Of a stretch of 64,000 nucleotides of DNA, positions 29,401 through 39,000 are shown one piece after another. How positions within the stretch are numbered: position 1 is the stretch's first letter; every line of letters starts with the position of its first letter. This DNA comes from Nemertoderma westbladi (lineage: Eukaryota > Xenacoelomorpha > Nemertodermatida > Nemertodermatidae). The stretch covers positions 1-64,000 of the forward strand of contig JAUCBJ010006783.1 in assembly GCA_032718475.1 (NCBI GenBank), given 5' to 3'. Made by a program: the position numbers and the translations under genes. The notes beneath the pieces were generated by a model. That model ran no database searches. It saw nothing but the letters and a program-made list of their open reading frames with translations, and had not been told where the DNA came from.

Positions 29401-31334
29401 GGGTGGGCTCACTAGAGTAGTCTGGTTGGGTGGGCTCACTAGAGTAGTCTGGTTGGGTGGGTCCACTAGAGTAGTCTGGTTGGGTGGGCTCACTAGAGTA
29501 GTCTGGTTGGGTGGGCTCACTAGAGTAGTCTGGTTGGGTGGGTCCACTAGAGTAGTCTGGTTGGGTGGGCTCACTAGAGTAGTCTGGTTGGGTGGGTCCA
29601 CTAGAGTAGTCTGGTTGGGTGGGCTCACTAGAGTAGTCTGGTTGTGTGGGCTCACTAGAGTAGTCTGGTTAGGTGGGCTCACTAGAGTAGTCTGGTTGTG
29701 TGGGCTCACTAGAGTAGTCTGGTTGGGTGGGCTCACTAGAGTAGTCTGGTTGGGTGGGCTCTCTAGAGTAGTCTGGTTAGGTGGGCTCACTAGAGTAGTC
29801 TGGTTGGGTGGGTCCACTAGAGTAGTCTGGTTGGGTGGGCTCACTAGAGTAGTCTGGTTGGGTGGGCTCATTAGAGTAGTCTGGTTGGGTGGGTCCACTA
29901 GAGTAGTCTGGTTGGGTGGGCTCACTAGAGTAGTCTGGTTGGGTGGGTCCACTAGAGTAGTCTGGTTGGGTGGGCTCACTAGAGTAGTCTGGTTGGGTGG
30001 GCTCACTAGAGTAGTCTGGTTGGTTGGGCTCACTAGAGTAGTCTGGTTGTGTGGGCTCACTAAGAGTAGTCTGGTTGGGTGCGCTCACTAAAGTAGTCGG
30101 GTTGGGTGGGCTCACTAGAGTAGTCTGGTTGGGTGGGCTCACTAGAGTAGTCTGGTTGGGTGGGCTCACTAGAGTAGTCTGGTTGGGTGGGTCCACTAGA
30201 GTAGTCTGGTTGGGTGGGCTCACTAGAGTAGTCTGTTTGGGTGGGCTCACTAGAGTAGTCTGGTTGGGTGGGTCCACTAGAGTAGTCTGGTTGGTTGGGC
30301 TCACTAGAGTAGTCTGGTTGGGTGGGCTCACTAGAGTAGTCTGGTTGGGTGGGCTCATTAGAGTAGTCTGGTTGGGTGGACTCACTAGAGTAGTCTGGTT
30401 TGGTGAGCTCACAGAGTAGTCTGGTTGGGTGGGCTGACTACAGAGTAGTCTGGTTGGGTGGGCTCACTAGAGCAATCTGGTTGGGTGGGCTCACTACAGT
30501 AGTCTGGTTGGGTGGGCTCACTAGAGTAGTCTGGTTGGTTGGGTGGGTTTACTAGAGTAGTCTGGTTGGGTGGGCTCACTAGAGTAGTCTGGTTGGGTGG
30601 GCTCACTATAGAGTAATCGGTTGGGTGGGCTCACTAGAGTAGTCTGGTTGGGTGGGCTCACTAGAGTAGTCTGGTTGTGTGGGCTCACTAGAGTAGTCTG
30701 GTTGGGTGGGCTCACTAGAGTAGTCTGGTTGGGTGGGCTCACTAGAGTAGTCTGGTTGGTTGGGCTCACTAGAGTAGTCTGGTTGTGTGGGCTCACTAGA
30801 GTAGTCTGGTTGGGTGGGCTCACTAGAGTAGTCTGGTTGGGTGGGCTCACTAGAGTAGTCTGGTTGGGTGGGCTCACTAGAGTAGTCTGGTTGGGTGGGC
30901 TCACTAGAGTAGTCTGGTTGGGTGGGCTCACTAGAGTAGTCTGGTTGTGTGGGCTCACTAGAGTAGTCTGGTTGGGTGGGCTCACTAGAGTAGTCTGGTT
31001 GGGTGGGCTCACTAGAGTAGTCTGGTTGGTTGGGCTCACTAGAGTAGTCTGGTTGTGTGGGCTCACTAAGAGTAGTCTGGTTGGGTGCGCTCACTAAAGT
31101 AGTCGGGTTGGGTGGGCTCACTAGAGTAGTCTGGTTGGGTGGGCTCACTAGAGTAGTCTGGTTGGGTGGGCTCACTAGAGTAGTCTGGTTGGGTGGGTCC
31201 ACTAGAGTAGTCTGGTTGGGTGGGCTCACTAGAGTAGTCTGGTTGGGTGGGCTCACTAGAGTAGTCTGGTTGGGTGGGTCCACTAGAGTAGTCTGGTTGG
31301 TTGGGCTCACTAGAGTAGTCTGGTTGGGTGGGCT
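20427..31334. repeat. 27-bp minisatellite array, left segment
   Basis: The unit has the core CTCACTAGAGTAGTC followed by a T/G-rich tail. The first three units (20427-20535) are longer, about 35-36 bp, with CTCACTATAGAG and an extra GGAGGGT, and may resemble the ancestral form. The commonest variant swaps CTCACT for TCCACT. Others change tail bases (TGTGTGGG, TTAGGTGGG, TTGGTTGGG) or the core (GAGCAATCT, GAATAGTCT). Because 27 is divisible by three, stop-free frames of up to 439 codons appear on both strands, encoding 9-residue repeats such as GGLTRVVWL, SPPNQTTLV and SEPTQPDYS. They lie inside an intron, start and stop only where units break, and are judged non-coding. A 735-bp and a roughly 4.36-kb higher-order repeat are visible. 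Confidence 0.97.
31330..31334 (+). repeat. Left target-site duplication of Copia copy 1 (GGGCT)
   Basis: GGGCT immediately precedes the 5' LTR and is repeated at 36013-36017 directly after the 3' LTR. Five base pairs is the usual duplication length for Copia-type integrases. The sequence belongs to the 27-bp unit, so the element inserted into a satellite unit. Confidence 0.92.
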
Positions 31335-31588
31335 TGTTGAAAGTGTACGATTAAATAATGTACTCTAAGGTGGGCGGGAAATTCAAAACTGTCCTTTTGA
31401 CTATGATCTATATATGACTGGATTATACCGTACCGGTCCGGTTTTGTTCTATAACTTTTGTACTTTGTCTGCAGTACCTTCCATGTAATGGTTCTGCATT
31501 ATGTACAATATACTGTAACCCTACAATAAACTGCTGGTGTATGTAATCCCAATATTTCCCTATTTGTTCTGCCGGATAAAATTCAACA
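31335..31588 (+). repeat. 5' LTR of Copia copy 1
   Basis: The 254-bp LTR has TG...CA ends. It contains TATATATGA near 31410, a plausible TATA box, and AATAAA at 31525-31530, a plausible polyadenylation signal. It appears identical to the 3' LTR at 35759-36012. It differs from the LTRs of copy 2 by one base seen near the 3' end (TTCTGCCGG here, TTCTACCGG there). Confidence 0.95.
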
Positions 31589-31602
31589 GGTTATGGGCCC
31601 AG
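31589..31602 (+). promoter_or_regulatory. Copia primer-binding site complementary to initiator tRNA-Met anticodon arm
   Basis: GGTTATGGGCCCAG directly abuts the 5' LTR. Its complement, CTGGGCCCATAACC, is the anticodon stem-loop sequence of eukaryotic initiator tRNA-Met, not its 3' CCA end. Drosophila copia is known to prime from a 5'-half fragment of the same tRNA, so this element probably uses the same half-tRNA mechanism. The same site occurs in copy 2 at 52365-52378 on the minus strand. Confidence 0.85.
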
Positions 31603-31704
31603 GCTGCTAAACCACTACCGGGAATAAAATTAGTGCAGGGAAGTTTCAAATATTGGGATAGGTAAATTACCCAGTAAAAGCTGTAACAAACTCGCATTTT
31701 GAGA

Positions 31705-34700
31705 ATGTCGGAGGTAACCATAAAGGATGAATTTCGCATTGCTAAATTCAATGGCGAAAACTACCACGACTGGAAATTCCAAATGGAACTATTGTTGATA
31801 GCTAAGGATTTATGGGGTTATGCGGACGGTACCGAGGTTCTGGATCCGGCTGCCGAGGATGCTAGGCGTACAGCATTTAGGCGAGGCGACAATCGAGCAA
31901 GGGCGATTATTTGCCTAAACATGGAAACTGATCAACAGGTTTATGTCCGGAATGCTACGACTGCCAAGGAGGCATGGACAAGCCTAAGGGATCATTTCGA
32001 AAAGACTACGTTGGCACATGTGGTCATGTATAGGCGTCGATTGTACAATTTAATACTGAAGGAAGGCGATTCAGTATTAACGCATGTGAATGAGATTAGA
32101 AAACTCTCAGATCATTTACGGGAAATAGGCGATCCCGTACAGGAGCGGGACTTGATTGTTATTCTGTTGTCTAGTCTTCCACCATTATTCGCGAGTCTGG
32201 TAACGTCACTTGAAGGTTCAGACTTGGATACACTGACCTGGGGATCAGTTCGCGATCGGTGTCTGCATGAGGAAGAGAAAAGTAAACAGTTTATTAATCG
32301 AGATAAACTGACTGAAAATGCCTTCACAGCATCTGCTGGTGGAAGTTCGACAAAGAAAAGTCCAATGTTTAAAAGCCCCAGTAGCAGTAGCCACAATAAA
32401 AAATCTGGAGGTGGGGATAAACCTGGTAAATGCTATAATTGCGGTAATAAGGGGCACTGGAAACGTGACTGCTATAAGCCACCAAAATTTGGTCAAAAGG
32501 GTAAACAGTCAAGTTTGGGACAAAATGAACATGCCGAGGTTGCAGAGGAAAATGGTATGGAGTGCGGCATTGCTCTGATTACCTCAATGACAGGAACTGC
32601 AGATTGGTGTATAGATTCCGGAGCATCACAGCATATGACATTTGATAAATCGAAATATAATTCATTCAAGGAGTTGGAGCCACCACGTCCAATTCTGCTG
32701 GGCGATAATCGGGTTGTTAATGCTGTTGGAACAGGAAATATACACATAGAGGTCGCTGTTGAGGGTAAATTGCGCTCTATTACTTTAAAAGATGTGTTGT
32801 ACCTACCTGAGCTTAGGAGAAACTTATTTTCTGTACGTGCTGCTAATAAAGCTGCTAAAGGTGTGGAAGTCATATTCACCAATGACGAATGTATAGTGAT
32901 GGTAAATGGCTGTAAAGAAATCATTGGAAAACTCAATGGTAAACTCTACCAATTCCATGAGAATGATTATTTGAATATCGCAGCTGAGAAAGTTGATATA
33001 AATTTGTGGCACCAGCGATATGGACATTTAAATTATGATAGTTTAAAACAACTAATAAATAAGAACATGATTTCCGGAATGAAGATGGCTGGAGAAAATG
33101 ATAAGCTATGCGAGTCTTGTATAATTGGGAAACACCATCGATTACCATTTCCTACCAAGGAAGCTGAATCCAAGGAACGTGAAATACTGGAGCTAGTGCA
33201 TAGTGACGTATGTGGACCGTTGCCGACTGAATCCATAGGGGGGTCTCGATATTTTGTCACATTTACCGATGACCGATCTCGATACATAATGGAATTCTGT
33301 ATACGAAATAAGAGCAGTGTATTTGAGAAGTTCAAAGAATATGTAGCTACTGCTGAAAATGCTACAGGAAAAAGGGTAAAAATTCTCAGAAGTGACAATG
33401 GTGGGGAATACACATCAAATGAATTCAATAATTATTGTTCGGAACGAGGTATTCAACGAGAATTCAGTGTACCACATACTCCACAGCAGAATGGGATAGC
33501 TGAAAGGCTAAATCGAACACTAATGGAAAGTGTAAGATCAATGCTCCATAACTCTTCATTGCCTAAGTGTTTCTGGGCGGAAGCCGTCAGTACGGCCGTA
33601 TACTTAAGGAATCGGAGTCCAACGTCAGTTATTAGAGGAAAGACTCCATATGAAGTTTGGCATGACCACAAACCAGACGTAAGTAATCTGCGAGTATTTG
33701 GTTGTGATGCTTACATTCATATCCCTGATAAGACAAGGAAGAAATTGGATGCAAAATCCATTCGGTGCAGATTCGTTGGTTACTGCAACGAACATAAAGG
33801 TTACAAATTCTTCTGTCCAGAATCTAAGAAGATGTTGGTTAGTAGAGATGTAAAGTTTATTGAGAATAACTTTGCGAAAACTGCAAAGGAGGTGTACGAT
33901 GAATTAGGTGATAGTCATGTATTCAGTATCCCACAGAATACTGAAACTAGAGATCCAGTGGGAGCCCAGCATCTGTATGGTGATGATGGCCATAATGTAG
34001 TGGCTGGAGGGGCCCCAATAGAGATTAATAGATATCCGCGCCGTGAACATAGAGAGCCGGAATCGGATCCAGGGGTCATTCGGGGAAACTGGTGGGAAAC
34101 ACGTGATTGGCGACACGACCTAATACCTCAAGCTTCAGACAATGCAGAATTCGCCATGATAATCGAGTCGGACGAGCCACGAACCTACGATGAGGCTTCA
34201 CAGGGTCCATATAATAAACAATGGAAGGAAGCAATGGACAATGAAATAAACTCACTGACTGAAAATAATACGTGGAATTTGGTAGAACTACCAAATGACA
34301 AGAATCTCGTAGGGAGCAAATGGACCTACAAGATTAAACGGGATAGCAAAGGGAATGTCAGTAGATTCAAGGCACGATTGGTAGCTCAGGGCTACTCACA
34401 GAAACAAGGAATTGATTTTAAAGAAGTATTTGCCCCTGTTGCACGCTACAGTTCAATTCGACTTCTATTAGCTATTACGAATGAACTTAACCTGGATGTG
34501 CACCAGTTAGATGTCAAGACGGCTTTTTTAAATGGGGTGATTGATTCAAATATATACATGAAGCAACCACAGGGATACATAGATAAGGAATACCCTAACT
34601 CTGTTTGTAAACTAAATAGAAGTATATATGGGTTGAAACAATCAGCACGTCTCTGGAATAGGAGACTTGATAAAGTCCTTAAAGGAGAGGGTTACAGACA

Positions 34701-35730
34701 ATCGGGGGCTGATAACTGTATTTATGTTAAGAAAGTAGATAACAGATTCATCCTATTGTCAGTATACGTGGATGACTTGATTATTGCATCAAATTGCATC
34801 GATCTACTCAATGAAGAGAAAACACTATTGATGTCAAAGTTTCAGATGACTGATCAAGGTGAGATAGAATATATACTAGGAATGGTTATCACAAGGAATC
34901 GTCAATCAAAGGAAATGTCAATTTCTCAGAGTCAATACCTGAAAGACATCTTGTACCGCTTTGGGATGGACTGTTGTAATCCAGTGTCAACTCCTATGGA
35001 AGTTAATGCGAAGTTTGATAAACTCGCAGATGATGATGAGGGTATCGATACTGCACTGTACCAAGCAGTTATTGGAAGCTTGCTATATGCCGCGATTGGA
35101 ACTAGACCAGATATTGCTCAGGCTGTGGGCGTTTTATCTCATTTTGTATCTAAACCTGGAGCGACACACTGGGCAGGCATCAAGCGTTTACTACGATACA
35201 TAAAGGGGACAGTGGATTACGGAATCAAATTCGTTGGAAACGACAATGGACTATTGGTCGGATATTGTGATTCTGACTGGGCTGGGGACGAGTCAAATCG
35301 CAAATCCACATCTGGTTATGTGTTTACATTCAATGGAGGGGCCATAAGTTGGCAAAGTAAACAACAACCTGTTGTTGCGTTATCAACCACTGAGGCTGAA
35401 TACATTGCTCTAACTTCAGCATGCCAAGAATACATCTGGTTGAGCAGATTGCTGGCTGATATTGGGATGGCTCATCTCAATAGCGGAACTATATATGAGG
35501 ATAACCAGGGGGCGATTGCGTTGGCTAAGAATCCAATTCAACATCGTCGAACGAAGCACATAGATATCCGCTACCACTTCATCAGGGAGAAGATCGAGAA
35601 TGGTGAAGTGGATATTAAATACTGCCCAACTCAAAACATGATGGCTGATATTCTCACAAAGGGACTAGCACGGGAGAAATTCTTAGGATTACGCCATAAA
35701 CTGGGTGTAATGAACCAAATAGTTCCCTAA
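31705..35730 (+). CDS. Copia gag-pol polyprotein, intact (1,341 aa)
   Basis: This single frame encodes the capsid and enzymes of Copia copy 1. The start chosen is ATG at 31705 (MSEVTIKDEF); the in-frame TTG at 31699 is an unlikely start. Gag occupies about residues 1-280, with zinc knuckle CYNCGNKGHWKRDC at 243-256. The protease motif DSGA is at 304-307. The integrase zinc-binding region LWHQRYGHLN begins at 434 and continues to C469 and C472, and the catalytic triad is D501, D564 and E600 (35 residues between the last two). Reverse transcriptase runs from about 850 to 1100 with D936 in QLDVKTAFLNG and YVDD at 1021-1024. RNase H follows with D1189, a YEDNQ motif near 1266 and ADILTK near 1316. 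No frameshift or stop interrupts it, so the element may be autonomous. Gag must be made in excess by processing or splicing, which is not visible here. Confidence 0.97.
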   Translation: MSEVTIKDEFRIAKFNGENYHDWKFQMELLLIAKDLWGYADGTEVLDPAAEDARRTAFRRGDNRARAIICLNMETDQQVYVRNATTAKEAWTSLRDHFEKTTLAHVVMYRRRLYNLILKEGDSVLTHVNEIRKLSDHLREIGDPVQERDLIVILLSSLPPLFASLVTSLEGSDLDTLTWGSVRDRCLHEEEKSKQFINRDKLTENAFTASAGGSSTKKSPMFKSPSSSSHNKKSGGGDKPGKCYNCGNKGHWKRDCYKPPKFGQKGKQSSLGQNEHAEVAEENGMECGIALITSMTGTADWCIDSGASQHMTFDKSKYNSFKELEPPRPILLGDNRVVNAVGTGNIHIEVAVEGKLRSITLKDVLYLPELRRNLFSVRAANKAAKGVEVIFTNDECIVMVNGCKEIIGKLNGKLYQFHENDYLNIAAEKVDINLWHQRYGHLNYDSLKQLINKNMISGMKMAGENDKLCESCIIGKHHRLPFPTKEAESKEREILELVHSDVCGPLPTESIGGSRYFVTFTDDRSRYIMEFCIRNKSSVFEKFKEYVATAENATGKRVKILRSDNGGEYTSNEFNNYCSERGIQREFSVPHTPQQNGIAERLNRTLMESVRSMLHNSSLPKCFWAEAVSTAVYLRNRSPTSVIRGKTPYEVWHDHKPDVSNLRVFGCDAYIHIPDKTRKKLDAKSIRCRFVGYCNEHKGYKFFCPESKKMLVSRDVKFIENNFAKTAKEVYDELGDSHVFSIPQNTETRDPVGAQHLYGDDGHNVVAGGAPIEINRYPRREHREPESDPGVIRGNWWETRDWRHDLIPQASDNAEFAMIIESDEPRTYDEASQGPYNKQWKEAMDNEINSLTENNTWNLVELPNDKNLVGSKWTYKIKRDSKGNVSRFKARLVAQGYSQKQGIDFKEVFAPVARYSSIRLLLAITNELNLDVHQLDVKTAFLNGVIDSNIYMKQPQGYIDKEYPNSVCKLNRSIYGLKQSARLWNRRLDKVLKGEGYRQSGADNCIYVKKVDNRFILLSVYVDDLIIASNCIDLLNEEKTLLMSKFQMTDQGEIEYILGMVITRNRQSKEMSISQSQYLKDILYRFGMDCCNPVSTPMEVNAKFDKLADDDEGIDTALYQAVIGSLLYAAIGTRPDIAQAVGVLSHFVSKPGATHWAGIKRLLRYIKGTVDYGIKFVGNDNGLLVGYCDSDWAGDESNRKSTSGYVFTFNGGAISWQSKQQPVVALSTTEAEYIALTSACQEYIWLSRLLADIGMAHLNSGTIYEDNQGAIALAKNPIQHRRTKHIDIRYHFIREKIENGEVDIKYCPTQNMMADILTKGLAREKFLGLRHKLGVMNQIVP

Positions 35731-35747
35731 CTCACGAGATAATTGAA

Positions 35748-35758
35748 TCGAGTGGGAG
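35748..35758 (+). promoter_or_regulatory. Polypurine tract of Copia copy 1
   Basis: GAGTGGGAG lies immediately 5' of the 3' LTR, 18 bp after the gag-pol stop. It is the expected primer site for plus-strand DNA synthesis. It is short and interrupted by a T, as in many Copia elements. Confidence 0.7.
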
Positions 35759-36012
35759 TGTTGAAAGTGTACGATTAAATAATGTACTCTAAGGTGGGCG
35801 GGAAATTCAAAACTGTCCTTTTGACTATGATCTATATATGACTGGATTATACCGTACCGGTCCGGTTTTGTTCTATAACTTTTGTACTTTGTCTGCAGTA
35901 CCTTCCATGTAATGGTTCTGCATTATGTACAATATACTGTAACCCTACAATAAACTGCTGGTGTATGTAATCCCAATATTTCCCTATTTGTTCTGCCGGA
36001 TAAAATTCAACA
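35759..36012 (+). repeat. 3' LTR of Copia copy 1
   Basis: The 254-bp LTR matches the 5' LTR base for base as far as I can read and is followed by the duplication GGGCT at 36013-36017. Its AATAAA lies in the sense orientation relative to the host ACBD3 transcript. Confidence 0.95.
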
Positions 36013-39000
36013 GGGCTCACTAGAGTAGTCTGGTTGGGTGGGCTCATTAGAGTAGTCTGGTTGGGTGGACTCACTAGAGTAGTCTGGTTTGGTGAGCTCA
36101 CAGAGTAGTCTGGTTGGGTGGGCTGACTACAGAGTAGTCTGGTTGGGTGGGCTCACTAGAGCAATCTGGTTGGGTGGGCTCACTACAGTAGTCTGGTTGG
36201 GTGGGCTCACTAGAGTAGTCTGGTTGGTTGGGTGGGTTTACTAGAGTAGTCTGGTTGGGTGGGCTCACTAGAGTAGTCTGGTTGGGTGGGCTCACTATAG
36301 AGTAATCGGTTGGGTGGGCTCACTAGAGTAGTCTGTTGGGTGGGCTCACTAGAGTAGTCTGGTTGTGTGTGCTCACTAGAGTAGTCTGGTTGGGTGGGCT
36401 CACTAGAGTAGTCTGGTTGGGTGGGCTCACTAGAGTAGTCGGCTGGGTGGGCTCACTAGAGTAGTCTGGTTGTGTGGGCTCACTAGAGTAGTCTAGTTGG
36501 GTGGGCTCACTAGAGTAGTCTGGTTGGGTGGGCTCACTAGAGTAGTCTGGTTGGGTGGGCTCACTAGATTAGTTTGGTTGGGTGGGCTCACTAGAGTAGT
36601 CTGGTTGGGTGGGCTCACAGAGTAGTCTGGTTGGGTGGGCTCACTACAGAGTAGTCTGGTTGGGTGGGCTCACTAGAGCAATCTGGTTGGGTGGGCTCAC
36701 TAGAATAGTCTGGTTGCGTGGGCTCACTAGAGTAGTCTGGTTAGGTGGGCTCACTAGAGTAGTCTGGTTGTGTGGGCTCACTAGAGTAGTCTGGTTGGGT
36801 GGGCTCACTAGAGTAGTCTGGTTGGGTGGGCTCACTAGAGTAGTCTGGTTGGGTGGGCTCACTAGAGTAGTCTGGTTGGGTGGGCTCACTAGAGTAGTCT
36901 GGTTGGGTGGGTCCACTAGAGTAGTCTGGTTGGGTGGGCTCACTAGAGTAGTCTGGTTGGGTGGGCTCACTAGAGTAGTCTGGTTGGGTGGGTCCACTAG
37001 AGTAGTCTGGTTGGGTGGGCTCACTAGAGTAGTCTGTTTGGGTGGGTCCACTAGAGTAGTCTGGTTTGGTGGGTGGGTTCACTAGAGTAGTCTGGTTGGG
37101 TGGGCTCACTAGAGTAGTCTGGTTGGGTGGGCTCACTAGAGTAGTCTGGTTAGGTGGGCTCACTAGAGTAGTATGGTTGGGTGGGTCCACTAGAGTAGTC
37201 TGGTTGGGTGGGCTCACTAGAGTAGTCTGGTTGGGTGGGCTCACTAGAGTAGTCTGGTTGGGTGGGTCCACTAGAGTAGTCTGGTTGGGTGGGCTCACTA
37301 GAGTAGTCTGGTTGGGTGAGTCCACTAGAGTAGTCTGGTTGGGTGGGCTCACTAGAGTAGTCTGGTTGGGTGGGCTCACTAGAGTAGTCTGGTTGGTTGG
37401 GCTCACTAGAGTAGTCTGGTTGTGTGGGCTCACTAAGAGTAGTCTGGTTGGGTGCGCTCACTAAAGTAGTCGGGTTGGGTGGGCTCACTAGAGTAGTCTG
37501 GTTGGGTGGGCTCACTAGAGTAGTCTGGTTGGGTGGGCTCACTAGAGTAGTCTGGTTGGGTGGGTCCACTAGAGTAGTCTGGTTGGGTGGGCTCACTAGA
37601 GTAGTGTGTTTGGGTGGGCTCACTAGAGTAGTCTGGTTGGGTGGGTCCACTAGAGTAGTCTGGTTGGTTGGGCTCACTAGAGAAGTCTGGTTGGGTGGGC
37701 TCACTAGAGTAGTCTGGTTGGGTGGGCTCACTAGAGTAGTCTGGTTGGGTGGGTCCACTAGAGTAGTCTGGTTGGGTGGGCTCACTAGAGTAGTCTGGTT
37801 GGGTGGGCTCACTAGAGTAGTCTGGTTGGGTGGGTCCACTAGAGTAGTCTGGTTGGGTGGGCTCACTAGAGTAGTCTGGTTGGGTGGGTCCACTAGAGTA
37901 GTCTGGTTGGGTGGGCTCACTAGAGTAGTCTGGTTGGGTGGACTCACTAGAGTAGTCTGGTTTGGTGAGCTCACAGAGTAGTCTGGTTGGGTGGGCTCAC
38001 TACAGAGTAGTCTGGTTGGGTGGGCTCACTAGAGCAATCTGGTTGGGTGGACTCACTAGAGCAATCTGGTCGGGTGGGCTCACTGGAGTAGTCTGGTTGG
38101 GTGGGCTCACTAGATTAGTCTGGTTAGGTGGGCTCATTATAGTAGTCTGGTTGGGTGACTCACTAGAGTAGTCTGGTTGGGTGGGCTCACTAGAGTAGTC
38201 TGGTTGGGTGGGCTCACTAGAGTAGTCTGGTTGGGTGGGCTCCACTAGAGTAGTCTGGTTGGGTGGGCTCACTAGAGTAGTCTGGTTGGGTGGGTCCACT
38301 AGAGTAGTCTGGTTGGGTGGGCTCACTAGAGTAGTCTGGTTGGGTGGACTCACTAGAGTAGTCTGGTTTGGTGAGCTCACAGAGTAGTCTGGTTGGGTGG
38401 GCTCACTACAGAGTAGTCTGGTTGGGTGGGCTCACTATAGCAATCTGGTTGGGTGGACTCACTGGAGCAATCTGGTTGGGTGGGCTCACTAGAATAGTCT
38501 GGTTGCGTGGGCTCACTAGAGTAGTCTGGTTGGGTGGGCTCACTAGAGTAGTCTGGTTGGGTGGGTCCACTAGAGTAGTCTGGTTGGGTGGGCTCACTAG
38601 AGTAGTCTGGTTGGGTGGGTCCACTAGAGTAGTCTGGTTGGGTGGGCTCACTAGAGTAGTCTGGTTGGGTGGGCTCACTAGAGTAGTCTGGTTGGGTGGG
38701 CTCACAGAGTAGTCTGGTTGGGTGGGCTCACTACAGAGTAGTCTGGTTGGGTGGGCTCACTAGAGCAATCTGGTTGGGTGGGCTCACTAGAATAGTCTGG
38801 TTGCGTGGGCTCACTAGAGTAGTCTGGTTAGGTGGGCTCACTAGAGTAGTCTGGTTGTGTGGGCTCACTAGAGTAGTCTGGTTGGGTGGGCTCACTAGAG
38901 TAGTCTGGTTGGGTGCGCTCACTAAAGTAGTCGGGTTGGGTGGGCTCACTAGAGTAGTCTGGTTGGGTGGGCTCACTAGAGTAGTCTGGTTGGGTGGGCT

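Larger units (their letters stand above)
31335..36012 (+). mobile_element. Intact Ty1/Copia LTR retrotransposon, copy 1
   Basis: This 4,678-bp element has two 254-bp LTRs (31335-31588, 35759-36012) that look identical throughout, each beginning TGTTGAAAG and ending TTCAACA. It also has a primer-binding site, one uninterrupted gag-pol frame, a purine-rich tract before the 3' LTR and the flanking duplication GGGCT. Domain order Gag zinc knuckle, protease, integrase, reverse transcriptase, RNase H is diagnostic of Copia (Pseudoviridae-like) rather than Gypsy. Identical LTRs and an open frame mean a very recent insertion. It lies in sense orientation inside the ACBD3 intron and splits the 27-bp satellite. 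A second copy at 47972-52632 differs by a few substitutions and two lesions. Confidence 0.97.

Noticed and set aside
32112-35634. Short minus-strand frames opposite Copia copy 1 and plus-strand frames opposite copy 2
   Set aside because: They are shadows of gag-pol and appear as mirror pairs in both copies, with no recognisable domain.
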